Assembly (NCBI GenBank): GCA_001897755.1
Contig: MKUJ01000023.1
Coordinates: 1-40,444 of the forward strand
Direction: 5' to 3'
DNA length: 40,444 nucleotides
From: Afipia sp. 64-13
GTDB lineage: Bacteria > Pseudomonadota > Alphaproteobacteria > Rhizobiales > Xanthobacteraceae
The notes under the pieces were generated by a model. That model searched no databases, was not told the origin of the DNA, and was given only the letters and a program-made list of their open reading frames with translations. The translations under genes were made by a program, and so were the position numbers. Position 1 is the first letter of the stretch. Every line of letters starts with the position of its first letter. Of this stretch, positions 25,219 through 32,790 are shown piece by piece.

Positions 25219-25258
25219 TGCGAGTGATTTGCAATAAGATAAATGCAAATCATTCGCA
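25219..25258. promoter_or_regulatory. Tandem Fur-family operator in a divergent promoter region
   Basis: Two 15-bp near-palindromes: TGCGAGT-G-ATTTGCA (25219-25233; 5 of 7 arm positions symmetric) and TGCAAAT-C-ATTCGCA (25244-25258; 6 of 7). Their starts are 25 bases apart. The TGCAAAT-n-ATTTGCA pattern is that of alphaproteobacterial Fur/Mur-type boxes. They are 33-72 bases upstream of the minus-strand barrel gene and about 180 bases upstream of the chosen porin start. Which metal is sensed cannot be read from the sequence. Confidence 0.65.
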
Positions 25259-25437
25259 ATAGCAACTGTTATGGGACGGGCCTGCGGCGTGAGCGGGCAC
25301 AGGGGATCGGGGAAAAGGGACAAAATGTCGAGATTTCAGGTGAATAAGCGATGACGGCGGGTGTCGATCCATGGTCTGAGTACCGTCACGGACCGCGTCG
25401 CTGCGGCCCGATGTCCGGCCCCCCGATTGTTCAGGTC

Positions 25438-27438
25438 ATGCGGAAGCTTTGCCCGACAGCCCCCGATCTGAAACGCCTGGGCGGCCTGGCCGCGCTCGGC
25501 ACGCTGGCGCTCGGCCCCCTTCCGGCGCGAGCCGCCGACCTGCCGCTCAAGGCCCCGGCCCTCGCCCCGCCCGCCGTGTTCGACTGGAGCGGGTTCTATC
25601 TCGGCGCGCATACCGGTTACGCCTTCGGCCGCGCCTCCACCGCGCTGTCCGATCCGGCGACGACGTTCGCGCGGCACAATATCGGCAGCGCCATTGCCGG
25701 CGTGCAGGCGGGCCATAACATCGTGCTGCCCTCACGCCTGCTGCTCGGCGTCGAAACCGACATCACCTTCCCGAGCTATCTGCAGGGCAACAGCATCATC
25801 GCATCGCTGGCAACGCCGAACACCAGCGCGGTCGAGCAGCTCGATTACGCCGGCACGTTGCGCGGCCGCATCGGCTATGCCGCGCCGCGCTGGATGGTCT
25901 ACGCCACCGCCGGTCTCGCCTTCGCCGGCGAGCGCTTCCTCATTACGCAGCCTGGCGGCATCCAAGGCAAGACGCTTGCCGTGCGCACCGGCTGGGCCGC
26001 CGGTGCCGGCGTCGAGGTCGCCATCGCGCCGCAATGGAGCGCGCGGTTCGAATATCTCTACAGCGATTTCGGACGGACCGATGTCGCGCCTGCCGCCAAC
26101 ACGCATCTGGCCACCGCGATGACCATGCAGACGCTGCGCGTCGGTCTCAACCGCAAGATCGACCTGCCGGGCTCCGGCAAAGTCGCGTCAACGGCGGACA
26201 GCCATGAGCCGAGCAACTGGGAAATCTCCGGACAGACGACGTATCTGCCGCAAGCCTATCCGTCTTTCCGCGCGCCCTATTCCGGTCCCAACAGCCTGAG
26301 CCCGGCCGGACAGGCCAAGGCGACCTGGAGCAGCAGCCTGTTTCTCAACGCCCACCTGTGGGACGGCGGCGAGGTCTATTTCAATCCCGAACTGTTGCAG
26401 GGCTTCGGCCTCAGCAACACCGTGGGTCTTGGCGGCTTCTCCAATGGCGAGGCGCAGAAATCCGACTTCCCGACGCCGCGCTTCAACCCCTCGCGGCTCT
26501 ATCTGCGCCAGACCTTCGGTTTCGGCGGCGAACAGGAAACGCTGGAGAGCGGCCCCAACCAGCTCGCCGGCAAGGCCGACGTCTCGCGCCTCACCGTGCA
26601 GGTCGGCAAGTTCGCGGTGCTCGACGTGTTCGACAACAACAGCTACGCCAAGGACCCGCGCAAGGATTTCATGAACTGGTCGATCTGGGCGCCGGGCGCG
26701 TTCGACTACGCCGCCGACCGCGTCGGCCTGACCTATGGCGCAACCGCCGAACTCAACCGGAAATCATGGGCGCTACGCGCCGGCTATTTCCTGATGGATT
26801 CGAAATCCGACTCCAACGATTTCGACATGAAGCTGTTCCGGCGCGGCGGCTATGTCGCCGAACTGGAAGAACGCTACAGCCTGTTCGGCCAGCCCGGCAA
26901 ATTCCGCATCATCGGCTGGCTCAACAGCGCGTTCTCCGGCAGCTATCGCGCGACGCTGGACGATCCGCTGCTGAATCTGAACATCGCGCAGACCCGCGAG
27001 GGCCGCATCAAATACGGCTACGTGTTCAATGTCGAGCAGGCGATCAGCGAGGATATCGGCGTGTTCGGCCGCTGGAGCTGGAACGACGGCAAGACCGAGA
27101 TCATGGCGTTCACCGACATCGATTCCTCTCTTGCGCTCGGCACCTCGATCAAGGGCAAGGCATGGGGACGGCCGGACGACGTGATCGGCATCGCCGGCGC
27201 GGTCAACGCGCTGTCGCGCGACCATCGCGATTTCATCGCCGCCGGCGGGCTCGGCGTGCTGATCGGCGACGGGCAATTGAACTATCGCCAGGAGCAGATC
27301 GTCGAGGCCTATTACGCGCTGGCGCTGACCAAAAAGATCACGCTGACTGCCGATTACCAGTACATCCGCAACCCGGCCTACAATGCCGACCGCGGCCCGG
27401 TGTCGATCTTTTCCGGACGTTTGCACGGCGAGTTTTGA
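25438..27438 (+). CDS. Omp25-like barrel fused to an OprB-type carbohydrate porin
   Basis: 666 residues in two outer-membrane modules. Residues 1-33 are a signal peptide (L-P-A-R-A-A). Residues about 45-240 are an Omp25/Omp31-type eight-strand barrel (F-D-W-S-G-F-Y-L-G-A-H-T-G-Y, R-G-R-I-G-Y-A, F-E-Y-L-Y-S-D-F). Residues about 265-666 match OprB-family porins (W-E-I-S-G-Q-T-T-Y-L-P-Q, L-N-A-H-L-W-D-G-G-E-V-Y-F-N-P-E, F-M-N-W-S-I-W-A-P-G-A-F-D-Y-A-A-D), ending G-R-L-H-G-E-F. OprB porins pass sugars and other small solutes. ATG 25438 starts the signal peptide; an ATG at 25351 (AGG 8-9 bases upstream) would add 29 residues. The Fur-type sites may also control it. Confidence 0.85.
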   Translation: MRKLCPTAPDLKRLGGLAALGTLALGPLPARAADLPLKAPALAPPAVFDWSGFYLGAHTGYAFGRASTALSDPATTFARHNIGSAIAGVQAGHNIVLPSRLLLGVETDITFPSYLQGNSIIASLATPNTSAVEQLDYAGTLRGRIGYAAPRWMVYATAGLAFAGERFLITQPGGIQGKTLAVRTGWAAGAGVEVAIAPQWSARFEYLYSDFGRTDVAPAANTHLATAMTMQTLRVGLNRKIDLPGSGKVASTADSHEPSNWEISGQTTYLPQAYPSFRAPYSGPNSLSPAGQAKATWSSSLFLNAHLWDGGEVYFNPELLQGFGLSNTVGLGGFSNGEAQKSDFPTPRFNPSRLYLRQTFGFGGEQETLESGPNQLAGKADVSRLTVQVGKFAVLDVFDNNSYAKDPRKDFMNWSIWAPGAFDYAADRVGLTYGATAELNRKSWALRAGYFLMDSKSDSNDFDMKLFRRGGYVAELEERYSLFGQPGKFRIIGWLNSAFSGSYRATLDDPLLNLNIAQTREGRIKYGYVFNVEQAISEDIGVFGRWSWNDGKTEIMAFTDIDSSLALGTSIKGKAWGRPDDVIGIAGAVNALSRDHRDFIAAGGLGVLIGDGQLNYRQEQIVEAYYALALTKKITLTADYQYIRNPAYNADRGPVSIFSGRLHGEF

Positions 27439-27505
27439 GTCGTCCGACTCGGCGCATCAGGCCACTTCTGTTTGGCGTCGTTCTACTTTGACAGAATTGT
27501 TATTC

Positions 27506-27631
27506 GTCATGGCCGGGCTTAGCCGTTCGGAAGAACGGCGTCGCTTCGCTCGCCTATGACCCGGCCATCCACGCCTTCCTTGCTGATCTTTCATTAAGAC
27601 GTGGATGCCCGCGACAAGCGCGGGCATGACA
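27506..27631. repeat. GTCATGGCCGGGC palindrome interrupted by a 37-base insert
   Basis: Third copy of the family seen at 15208 and 17929. After GTCATGGCCGGGCTT, 37 extra bases (27521-27557) interrupt the sequence that continues without a gap in copy 1 (GACCCGGCCATCCACG). The insert has its own hairpin, CCGTTC-GGAA-GAACGG, and ends TCGCTTCGCTCGCCTAT. The right arm is 27597-27631. Confidence 0.8.
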
Positions 27632-27665
27632 TTGCGGATGCTTTCGCCCGTATCGAGTCTCTTCA

Positions 27666-27685
27666 CCTCTCCCCGTGGGGAGAGG
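27666..27685. repeat. Single CCTCTCCCC-GTGGGGAGAGG palindrome
   Basis: A 20-base palindrome, one unit of the composite repeat found at 9718-9824. It has an 8-9-bp GC-rich stem. It lies in the repeat-rich gap after the porin gene. Confidence 0.75.
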
Positions 27686-27739
27686 AAGAAGTCCGCGATT
27701 GCGCAACCTTGGGCGAAAATTTGTAGCAGCCTAGGTAAC

Positions 27740-28008
27740 CGTCATTGCGAGGAGCGAAGCGACGAAGCAATCCAATCCCTCATGGTGAGGAGGAGCCAGC
27801 AGCGCGTTTACGCGCGTCTTCCGACGTCGCTATGGCGACGTCTCGAACCATGAGGCCTCATCCTTCGAGACGCGCGCAATAGCAGGCGTATCCTGCGTAA
27901 ACTTGGCTACGAAGCGCTCCTCAGGATGAGGATTAAGTTCGCGCCGGATTGCTTCGCGGAGCCCGTCATCGGGCCGGCGAATCCGGACCCGTTGGCTCGC
28001 AATGACGG
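27740..28008. repeat. Large nested palindromic repeat (CGTCATTGCGAGGAGCGAAGC family)
   Basis: The outer arms are CGTCATTGCGAGGAGCGAAG (27740-27759, continuing to AAGCAATCC) and GGATTGCTTCGCGGAGCCCG...CTCGCAATGACGG (to 28008). Inside lies a second element with CTCATGGTGAGGAGG...CGTCTCGAACCATGAGG and CTCATCCTTCGAGACG...CTCCTCAGGATGAGG. Together with the two preceding repeats it fills the roughly 600 bases between the porin and the glutamate-synthase-like gene. I see no gene in that stretch. Confidence 0.8.
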
Positions 28009-28036
28009 CAAGCCCATCGAACTTCTTTGATTCGCC

Positions 28037-29662
28037 CTACGCTTTCGGCGCGAACGACTCCGCCTGCGCCAGACGCCAGGCGTCGCTGTAGCGCGGATGG
28101 TCGGTGCCGTCGATCAGTTCGCCTGCCTCCAGCGCGGGATAAAGCTGCTCGAACGACACCACCTCGGCGCCCGAACGCCGCCGCGAAAAATGGATCGGGC
28201 GGATCTCGCTCGGATGATCGAGCCCGGCCGCCGCCACCAGTTCGGCCAGCGCGCGCACGGTGGCGCGGTGATAATTGCAGACCCGCGTCGCCTTGTCCGG
28301 CACCACCAGCGCGCGGTTGCGGGTCGGATCCTGCGTGGTGACGCCGGTCGGGCAGCGGTCGGTGTGACAGCTCAGCGACTGGATGCAGCCGAGCGCGAAC
28401 ATGAAGCCGCGCGCCGAGTTGCACCAGTCGGCGCCGAGCGCCATCGCCCGCGCCATGTCGAAAGCCGAGGCGATCTTGCCCGCCGCGCCGATGCGCACGC
28501 GCTCACGCGCGCCGATGCCGACCAGCGCGTTGTGCACGAAATTAACCCCCTCGCGCATCGGCATGCCGAGATGATCCATGAACTCGACCGGCGCGGCCCC
28601 GGTGCCGCCTTCCTTGCCGTCGACCACGATGAAGTCCGGATAGATGCCGGTTTCCAGCATCGCCTTGCAGATCGCGAGAAACTCCCAGCGATGGCCGATG
28701 CACAGCTTGAAGCCCGCCGGCTTGCCGCCGGACAGCCGCCGCATCTCGCCGATGAACTGCATCATGCCGATCGGCGTCGAGAACGCGCGGTGATAGGCCG
28801 GCGACACGCAGTCCTCGCCCATGGCGACGCCGCGAATCTGCGAAATCTCCTCGGAGACTTTCGCCGCCGGCAGCACGCCGCCATGGCCAGGCTTGGCGCC
28901 TTGGCTGATCTTGAGCTCGACCATCCTGATCTGCTCGTCGCCTGCGATGCGCGCGAACTCGTCCGGATTGAAATTGCCCTCGCGGGTGCGGCAGCCGAAA
29001 TAGCCGGAGCCGATTTCCCAGATCAGATCGCCGCCGTTCTCGCGATGATAGGGGCTGACGCCGCCCTCGCCGGTGTCGTGCGCGAAGCCGCCGCGCTTGG
29101 CGCCGATGTTCAGCGCGCGGATCGCGTTGTCGCTGAGCGCGCCGAAGCTCATCGCCGAGATGTTGAACACCGATGCCGAATACGGCCTTACGCAGTCCGG
29201 GCCGCCGATGCTGATGCGGAATTGCTCGTCGACCGGCGTCTTCGGCGCCATCGAATGATGCATCCATTCGAAGCCGTCGGTGTAGACGTCCTCCTGGGTG
29301 CCGAACGGGCGCTTGTCGAGCACCATCTTGGCGCGCTGATAGACCACCGCGCGCTTGTCGCGGCTGAACGGCTTGCCGTCCTTCTCGCTCTCGAAGAAAT
29401 ACTGCCGCATCTCGGGGCGGATTTCCTCGAGCAGGAAACGGATATGCGCCGCGATCGGATAGTTGCGCAGCACCGCGTGACGCTTCTGCAGAAGATCGCC
29501 GATGCCGATGCAGGTCAGCCCGCCGAAGATGATGATCGGGATCAGCAGCAGCGGCATCAGCCGATCGTCGGACAATCCGGCGACCAGAAGCAGCGCCGTG
29601 ATCAGCGCGCACATCGTCAGGATCACAAAGCGCGGCGTGAAGGGAAGCAAAAGCGTCTGCAT
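28037..29662 (-). CDS. Membrane-anchored FMN-binding glutamate synthase-like protein
   Basis: 541 residues. Two or three hydrophobic segments at residues 8-65 anchor the protein; the rest is the FMN/iron-sulfur (GltB central) domain of glutamate synthase: I-S-A-M-S-F-G-A-L-S-D-N-A, K-I-S-Q-G-A-K-P-G-H-G-G-V-L-P, V-D-G-K-E-G-G-T-G-A-A-P, and a cysteine cluster C-I-Q-S-L-S-C-H-T-D-R-C-P-T-G-V that would hold a 3Fe-4S centre. It lacks the amidotransferase and C-terminal GXGXG domains of full GltB. Such stand-alone proteins are widespread and mostly uncharacterised, so glutamate synthesis should not be assumed. ATG 29662 is preceded by GAGG at 5 bases; an upstream GTG (29695) is less likely. Confidence 0.9.
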   Translation of the reverse strand: MQTLLLPFTPRFVILTMCALITALLLVAGLSDDRLMPLLLIPIIIFGGLTCIGIGDLLQKRHAVLRNYPIAAHIRFLLEEIRPEMRQYFFESEKDGKPFSRDKRAVVYQRAKMVLDKRPFGTQEDVYTDGFEWMHHSMAPKTPVDEQFRISIGGPDCVRPYSASVFNISAMSFGALSDNAIRALNIGAKRGGFAHDTGEGGVSPYHRENGGDLIWEIGSGYFGCRTREGNFNPDEFARIAGDEQIRMVELKISQGAKPGHGGVLPAAKVSEEISQIRGVAMGEDCVSPAYHRAFSTPIGMMQFIGEMRRLSGGKPAGFKLCIGHRWEFLAICKAMLETGIYPDFIVVDGKEGGTGAAPVEFMDHLGMPMREGVNFVHNALVGIGARERVRIGAAGKIASAFDMARAMALGADWCNSARGFMFALGCIQSLSCHTDRCPTGVTTQDPTRNRALVVPDKATRVCNYHRATVRALAELVAAAGLDHPSEIRPIHFSRRRSGAEVVSFEQLYPALEAGELIDGTDHPRYSDAWRLAQAESFAPKA

Positions 29663-29920
29663 GGCAACCTCGGCGGCGAGAGTCGGCGACGACACGGGAC
29701 AGCAAGAACGCCGCGGAGATCGCGGCAGCGCGATCCGGCCCGGCGGGCTGCGCCGCTCGCCTCACCTGTCCGGCGCGCCGGCGGATACGATTCGCTCCTT
29801 GACAGCAAGACATAGCAGCCCGCGGCGGCGAGATACACCGGCGCCGGCGGCTTCATGAGCGTTCAGGTCGATTTATGACGGAGTTCATGGCGCAGCCGGA
29901 CGTTGTCCGGGCAGGCGAGC

Positions 29921-30664
29921 CTACTGGACTTCGGCCGCGTAGCGGGTTCGCCGGGTGTCGCAGCGGCTGATCCGCAATTCGACCGGCCGGCCGCTGACAT
30001 CGGTGGCAACGCGCGTCACTTCGAGCAGCGGCGTGCCGGCTTTCAGCTTCATCCGCTTGGCTTCCTCGGCGCTCGCCGCCACCGCCGCGACACGCTCGGC
30101 CACGCGCACGATGCTGATGCCGAAACGCTCCTGATAGATGACGTACATCTCCTCATCCATCTCGGTATTGGGCTCGACCGCCAGCGCGGGCATCAGCGCG
30201 ACCGGCACGAAAATCCGCTCGAAAATCGCGGGCTCGCCGTTGAAGCTGCGCACGCGCGCGATGGCATGCAGCGAGGTGCCGGTCGCCACCGAGAGTTGCG
30301 CCGCCTGCTCGCGCGTGGCGCGCTGGGTTTTCTGCGACAGCACCACGCTGGTCGGAATGAGGCGGCTGTCGTCGAGCCCGACAATACGGAAAAACTGATA
30401 GAGCGTGTGATCGCGCGAATGCCGCGCCACGAAGGTGCCGACGCCCTGACGGCGCACGATCATGCGATCGGTCTCAAGCGAGATCAGCGCCTTGCGCACC
30501 GTGCCCTGGCTGACATTATATTCGGCGGCGAGTTCGTTCTCGCTCGGCAGCATCTGTCCCGGCTTCCAGCCACCCGACCCGATCCGCTTGACCAGCAGCG
30601 TTTTCACCTGCGCGTACAGGGGAAGATATTCGGTCTGGCCGTTATGGGCTGTCTCGCTGGCCAC
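29921..30664 (-). CDS. GntR-family regulator, HutC/UTRA type; candidate regulator of the sulfolactate cluster
   Basis: 247 residues. The N-terminal winged helix (about 14-80) shows P-L-Y-A-Q-V-K-T-L-L, P-S-E-N-E-L-A-A-E-Y-N-V-S-Q-G-T-V-R-K-A-L and the wing R-R-Q-G-V-G-T-F-V. The UTRA effector domain (about 95-240) has L-H-A-I-A-R-V-R, the E-R-I-F-V-P motif and the closing G-R-P-V-E-L-R-I-S-R. Such proteins are usually repressors released by a pathway metabolite. The start is GTG, with AGGA at about 8 bases. It lies about 120 bases downstream of the comC-like gene in the same direction, making it the likely local regulator. The palindrome at the suyA promoter is a candidate target (inference). 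Confidence 0.88.
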   Translation of the reverse strand: MASETAHNGQTEYLPLYAQVKTLLVKRIGSGGWKPGQMLPSENELAAEYNVSQGTVRKALISLETDRMIVRRQGVGTFVARHSRDHTLYQFFRIVGLDDSRLIPTSVVLSQKTQRATREQAAQLSVATGTSLHAIARVRSFNGEPAIFERIFVPVALMPALAVEPNTEMDEEMYVIYQERFGISIVRVAERVAAVAASAEEAKRMKLKAGTPLLEVTRVATDVSGRPVELRISRCDTRRTRYAAEVQ

Positions 30665-30782
30665 CTTAAAAGTCCTGCCAAAGTCGGTAACGACGTCCCT
30701 TTCAGTCTAACACGGCGCGAACGCCGACCGAACTGCTTTGCGACCCTTCGGCCGCACTGCCCACATCGAATTACCGCGCGGC

Positions 30783-31769
30783 TCAGGCCAGCACGGATTC
30801 GATCTCGGGCGGAATGACAATGCCGGCGCCGGCCGCCTTGGCGCGGTTGGTCAGCCGCCGCGCGCCGGACAGCCGCGCGCCCTGCTGACGCTCGATCGCC
30901 CCGACCAGCGCCGCCATCCGCTCGCCGAAAGCGGCATGACCGAAGCCGGCCGGATCGATCGCGAGCAGCAACTGGCCGGTGGATGGCGGCCCGCCCTTGT
31001 CGTCCAGGAACGACGACGCCTCGAAGGCGAGATGGGCGCCCGGAAGACAGGCCGCCAGCACCTCGACCATGAAGGCCAGCGCCGCGCCCTTGGCGTCGCC
31101 GAGCGGAATCATCGTGCCCTGCAAGGCTTTGCCGGCGTCGGTGGTCGGCTTGCCGTCGGCGTCGAGCGCCCAGCCTTCGGGAATCGATTCGCCGCGCTGC
31201 CTGGCGGCAACGATCGGCCCGCGCGCCACCTTGGACAATGCCAGATCGACCACCGCCGGATCGCGGCCCGCGAGCGGCGCGGCAAACGCAATCGGATTGG
31301 TGCCGAACACCGGCTCGCGCCCGCCCCAAGGGGCCATCGCGCTCGGCGTGTTGGCGAACAGCAGCGCGACCAGCCCCTTGCGCGCCAGCGCCTCGCACGG
31401 CAGGCCGGCTGCGCCGCAATGGTTGGAACGGCCGATCGCGGCCACCGCGATGCCCTGGCTCGTGGCCAGCGCCGGCAACTCCGCAAGCGCCAGATCGATC
31501 GCGGGATAGGCGAAGCCAAACGCGGCATCGATGGCGAGCACCGAAGGGCGCGGACGCGAAGCCGAGGGCGTGGCCTTGCCGTCGATCTTGCCGCTCTTCA
31601 CCATCGCGAGATAGGTCGGCACGCGCGACAGACCATGGCCCTTGAGACCGTCGGCCTCGGCGGTCACCAAGGCCCGGGCGACGGATTCCGCGTTCTGCGT
31701 GCTGCAACCGGCGGCAACGAACGTCGCCGTCACGCGGTCGATAACGGAATCAAGCGAGACCGCGCTCAT
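30783..31769 (-). CDS. comC: Ldh2/MDH2-family dehydrogenase, probable (R)-3-sulfolactate dehydrogenase
   Basis: 328 residues of the malate/L-lactate/ureidoglycolate/sulfolactate dehydrogenase family (not the Rossmann type). Family features: H-G-L-S-R-V-P-T-Y near residue 45, the catalytic-site S-N-H-C-G-A-A-G, F-G-T-N-P-I-A-F-A and a late G-F-G-H-A-A-F. ComC oxidises (R)-3-sulfolactate to 3-sulfopyruvate with NAD(P). The start ATG overlaps the stop of the preceding SlcC-like gene (ATGA), indicating coupling. Paired with an opposite-handed 2-hydroxyacid dehydrogenase it can invert sulfolactate via the ketone. The specific substrate is inferred from the neighbouring suyAB; malate or ureidoglycolate are alternatives on sequence alone. 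Confidence 0.78.
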   Translation of the reverse strand: MSAVSLDSVIDRVTATFVAAGCSTQNAESVARALVTAEADGLKGHGLSRVPTYLAMVKSGKIDGKATPSASRPRPSVLAIDAAFGFAYPAIDLALAELPALATSQGIAVAAIGRSNHCGAAGLPCEALARKGLVALLFANTPSAMAPWGGREPVFGTNPIAFAAPLAGRDPAVVDLALSKVARGPIVAARQRGESIPEGWALDADGKPTTDAGKALQGTMIPLGDAKGAALAFMVEVLAACLPGAHLAFEASSFLDDKGGPPSTGQLLLAIDPAGFGHAAFGERMAALVGAIERQQGARLSGARRLTNRAKAAGAGIVIPPEIESVLA

Positions 31770-32692
31770 TGTGTCAGCACCCTTTTGACGTTCTCGACGG
31801 TGACCCACGAGACTCGCGTGTTGGATTCGGTGGTGACGCCGGCGATATGCGGCGTCAGCACGAGATTGGGACCGGCGGCGAACACGCCGCCCTTGGCGGC
31901 CCCCAGCGGCTCCTCGACGAACACATCGAGCGCCGCGCCGCCGAGCTTGCCGTCCTTCAGCGCCGCCGCCACCGCCGCCTCATCGACCACGCCGCCGCGC
32001 GCCGCGTTGATCAGGATGGCATCCGGCTTCATCCGCCCGAGCGCCGCCGCATCGATCATGTTGCGCGTGTCATCGGTCAGCGGCACATGCAGACTGACGA
32101 CATCGGCCGCAGCGAGCAGATCGTTCAACGTCATCCGCCGCACCTGCGCTGCGGCGAATACATCGTCCTTGGCGAACGGATCGAAAGCGATCACGGTCAT
32201 GCCGAGCGCGGCGGCCAGTTTCGCCGTGAGCCGCGCGATCGAGCCGAAACCGACCAGGCCCATGGTCTTGCCCGCCATTTCGCGGCCGATCAGCGCGTTG
32301 CGCGGCCACTTGCCAGCGATCACCTCGCTCGCCGCGCCGTAGGCGCCGCGCAGCAGCAGCATCGCGGTACAGATGACATATTCGGCGACCGACAGATCAT
32401 TGGCGCCGCTCGCCGGCAGCACGGCGATGCCGCGCGCCTCGCACGCGGCCAGATCGATATTGTCGAGACCGACGCCGAGCCGGCCAACCGCGCGCAGCTT
32501 CGCCGCGCTCTCCAGCAGCGCGCCGCGCACCTGGGTGCGGTTGCGCACGATCAGCGCCCGCGCCTGCGCAACAGCTTTCTTCAAATCCTCGGAACGATCC
32601 ACCAGAGCGGGATCGTAAAGCACGTCGAAACCGGCAAGACCTTCACGAATGGCCTGCTCGTCCATGAACTCGCAAATGACGACATCAGGCAC
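31766..32692 (-). CDS. slcC: D-2-hydroxyacid dehydrogenase, probable (S)-sulfolactate dehydrogenase
   Basis: 308 residues, two-domain D-hydroxyacid dehydrogenase. The Rossmann motif is M-G-L-V-G-F-G-S-I-A-R-L-T-A-K; catalytic Arg is in N-A-A-R-G-G-V-V-D-E, Glu in L-D-V-F-V-E-E-P and His in L-T-P-H-I-A-G-V. SlcC oxidises (S)-3-sulfolactate to 3-sulfopyruvate. GTG at 32692 is chosen because the protein then begins M-P-D-V-V-I-C-E-F, like the family, and GAGGG precedes it; an upstream GTG at 32722 has no ribosome-binding site. The gene overlaps comC by 4 bases and follows suyB after a hairpin. Chemistry on another 2-hydroxyacid in the pathway is possible. Confidence 0.8.
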   Translation of the reverse strand: MPDVVICEFMDEQAIREGLAGFDVLYDPALVDRSEDLKKAVAQARALIVRNRTQVRGALLESAAKLRAVGRLGVGLDNIDLAACEARGIAVLPASGANDLSVAEYVICTAMLLLRGAYGAASEVIAGKWPRNALIGREMAGKTMGLVGFGSIARLTAKLAAALGMTVIAFDPFAKDDVFAAAQVRRMTLNDLLAAADVVSLHVPLTDDTRNMIDAAALGRMKPDAILINAARGGVVDEAAVAAALKDGKLGGAALDVFVEEPLGAAKGGVFAAGPNLVLTPHIAGVTTESNTRVSWVTVENVKRVLTQ

Positions 32693-32756
32693 GCGGGTTC
32701 GCCCTCGGCTGTCCGCCTGCACCGGCGGAGAATGTCATGAAGAGAGAAAGAGAGAA

Positions 32757-32783
32757 CGGGCGGCGAGTTGGTCTCGCCGCCCG
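32757..32783 (-). terminator. Terminator/attenuator between suyB and slcC
   Basis: A perfect 10-bp GC stem, CGGGCGGCGA (32757-32766) with TCGCCGCCCG (32774-32783), has a 7-base loop just 7 bases after the suyB stop. On the minus strand it is followed by the pyrimidine-rich TTCTCTCTTTCTCTCTTC. It looks like an intrinsic terminator that would reduce expression of slcC and comC relative to suyAB. Confidence 0.7.
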
Positions 32784-32790
32784 GATATCA

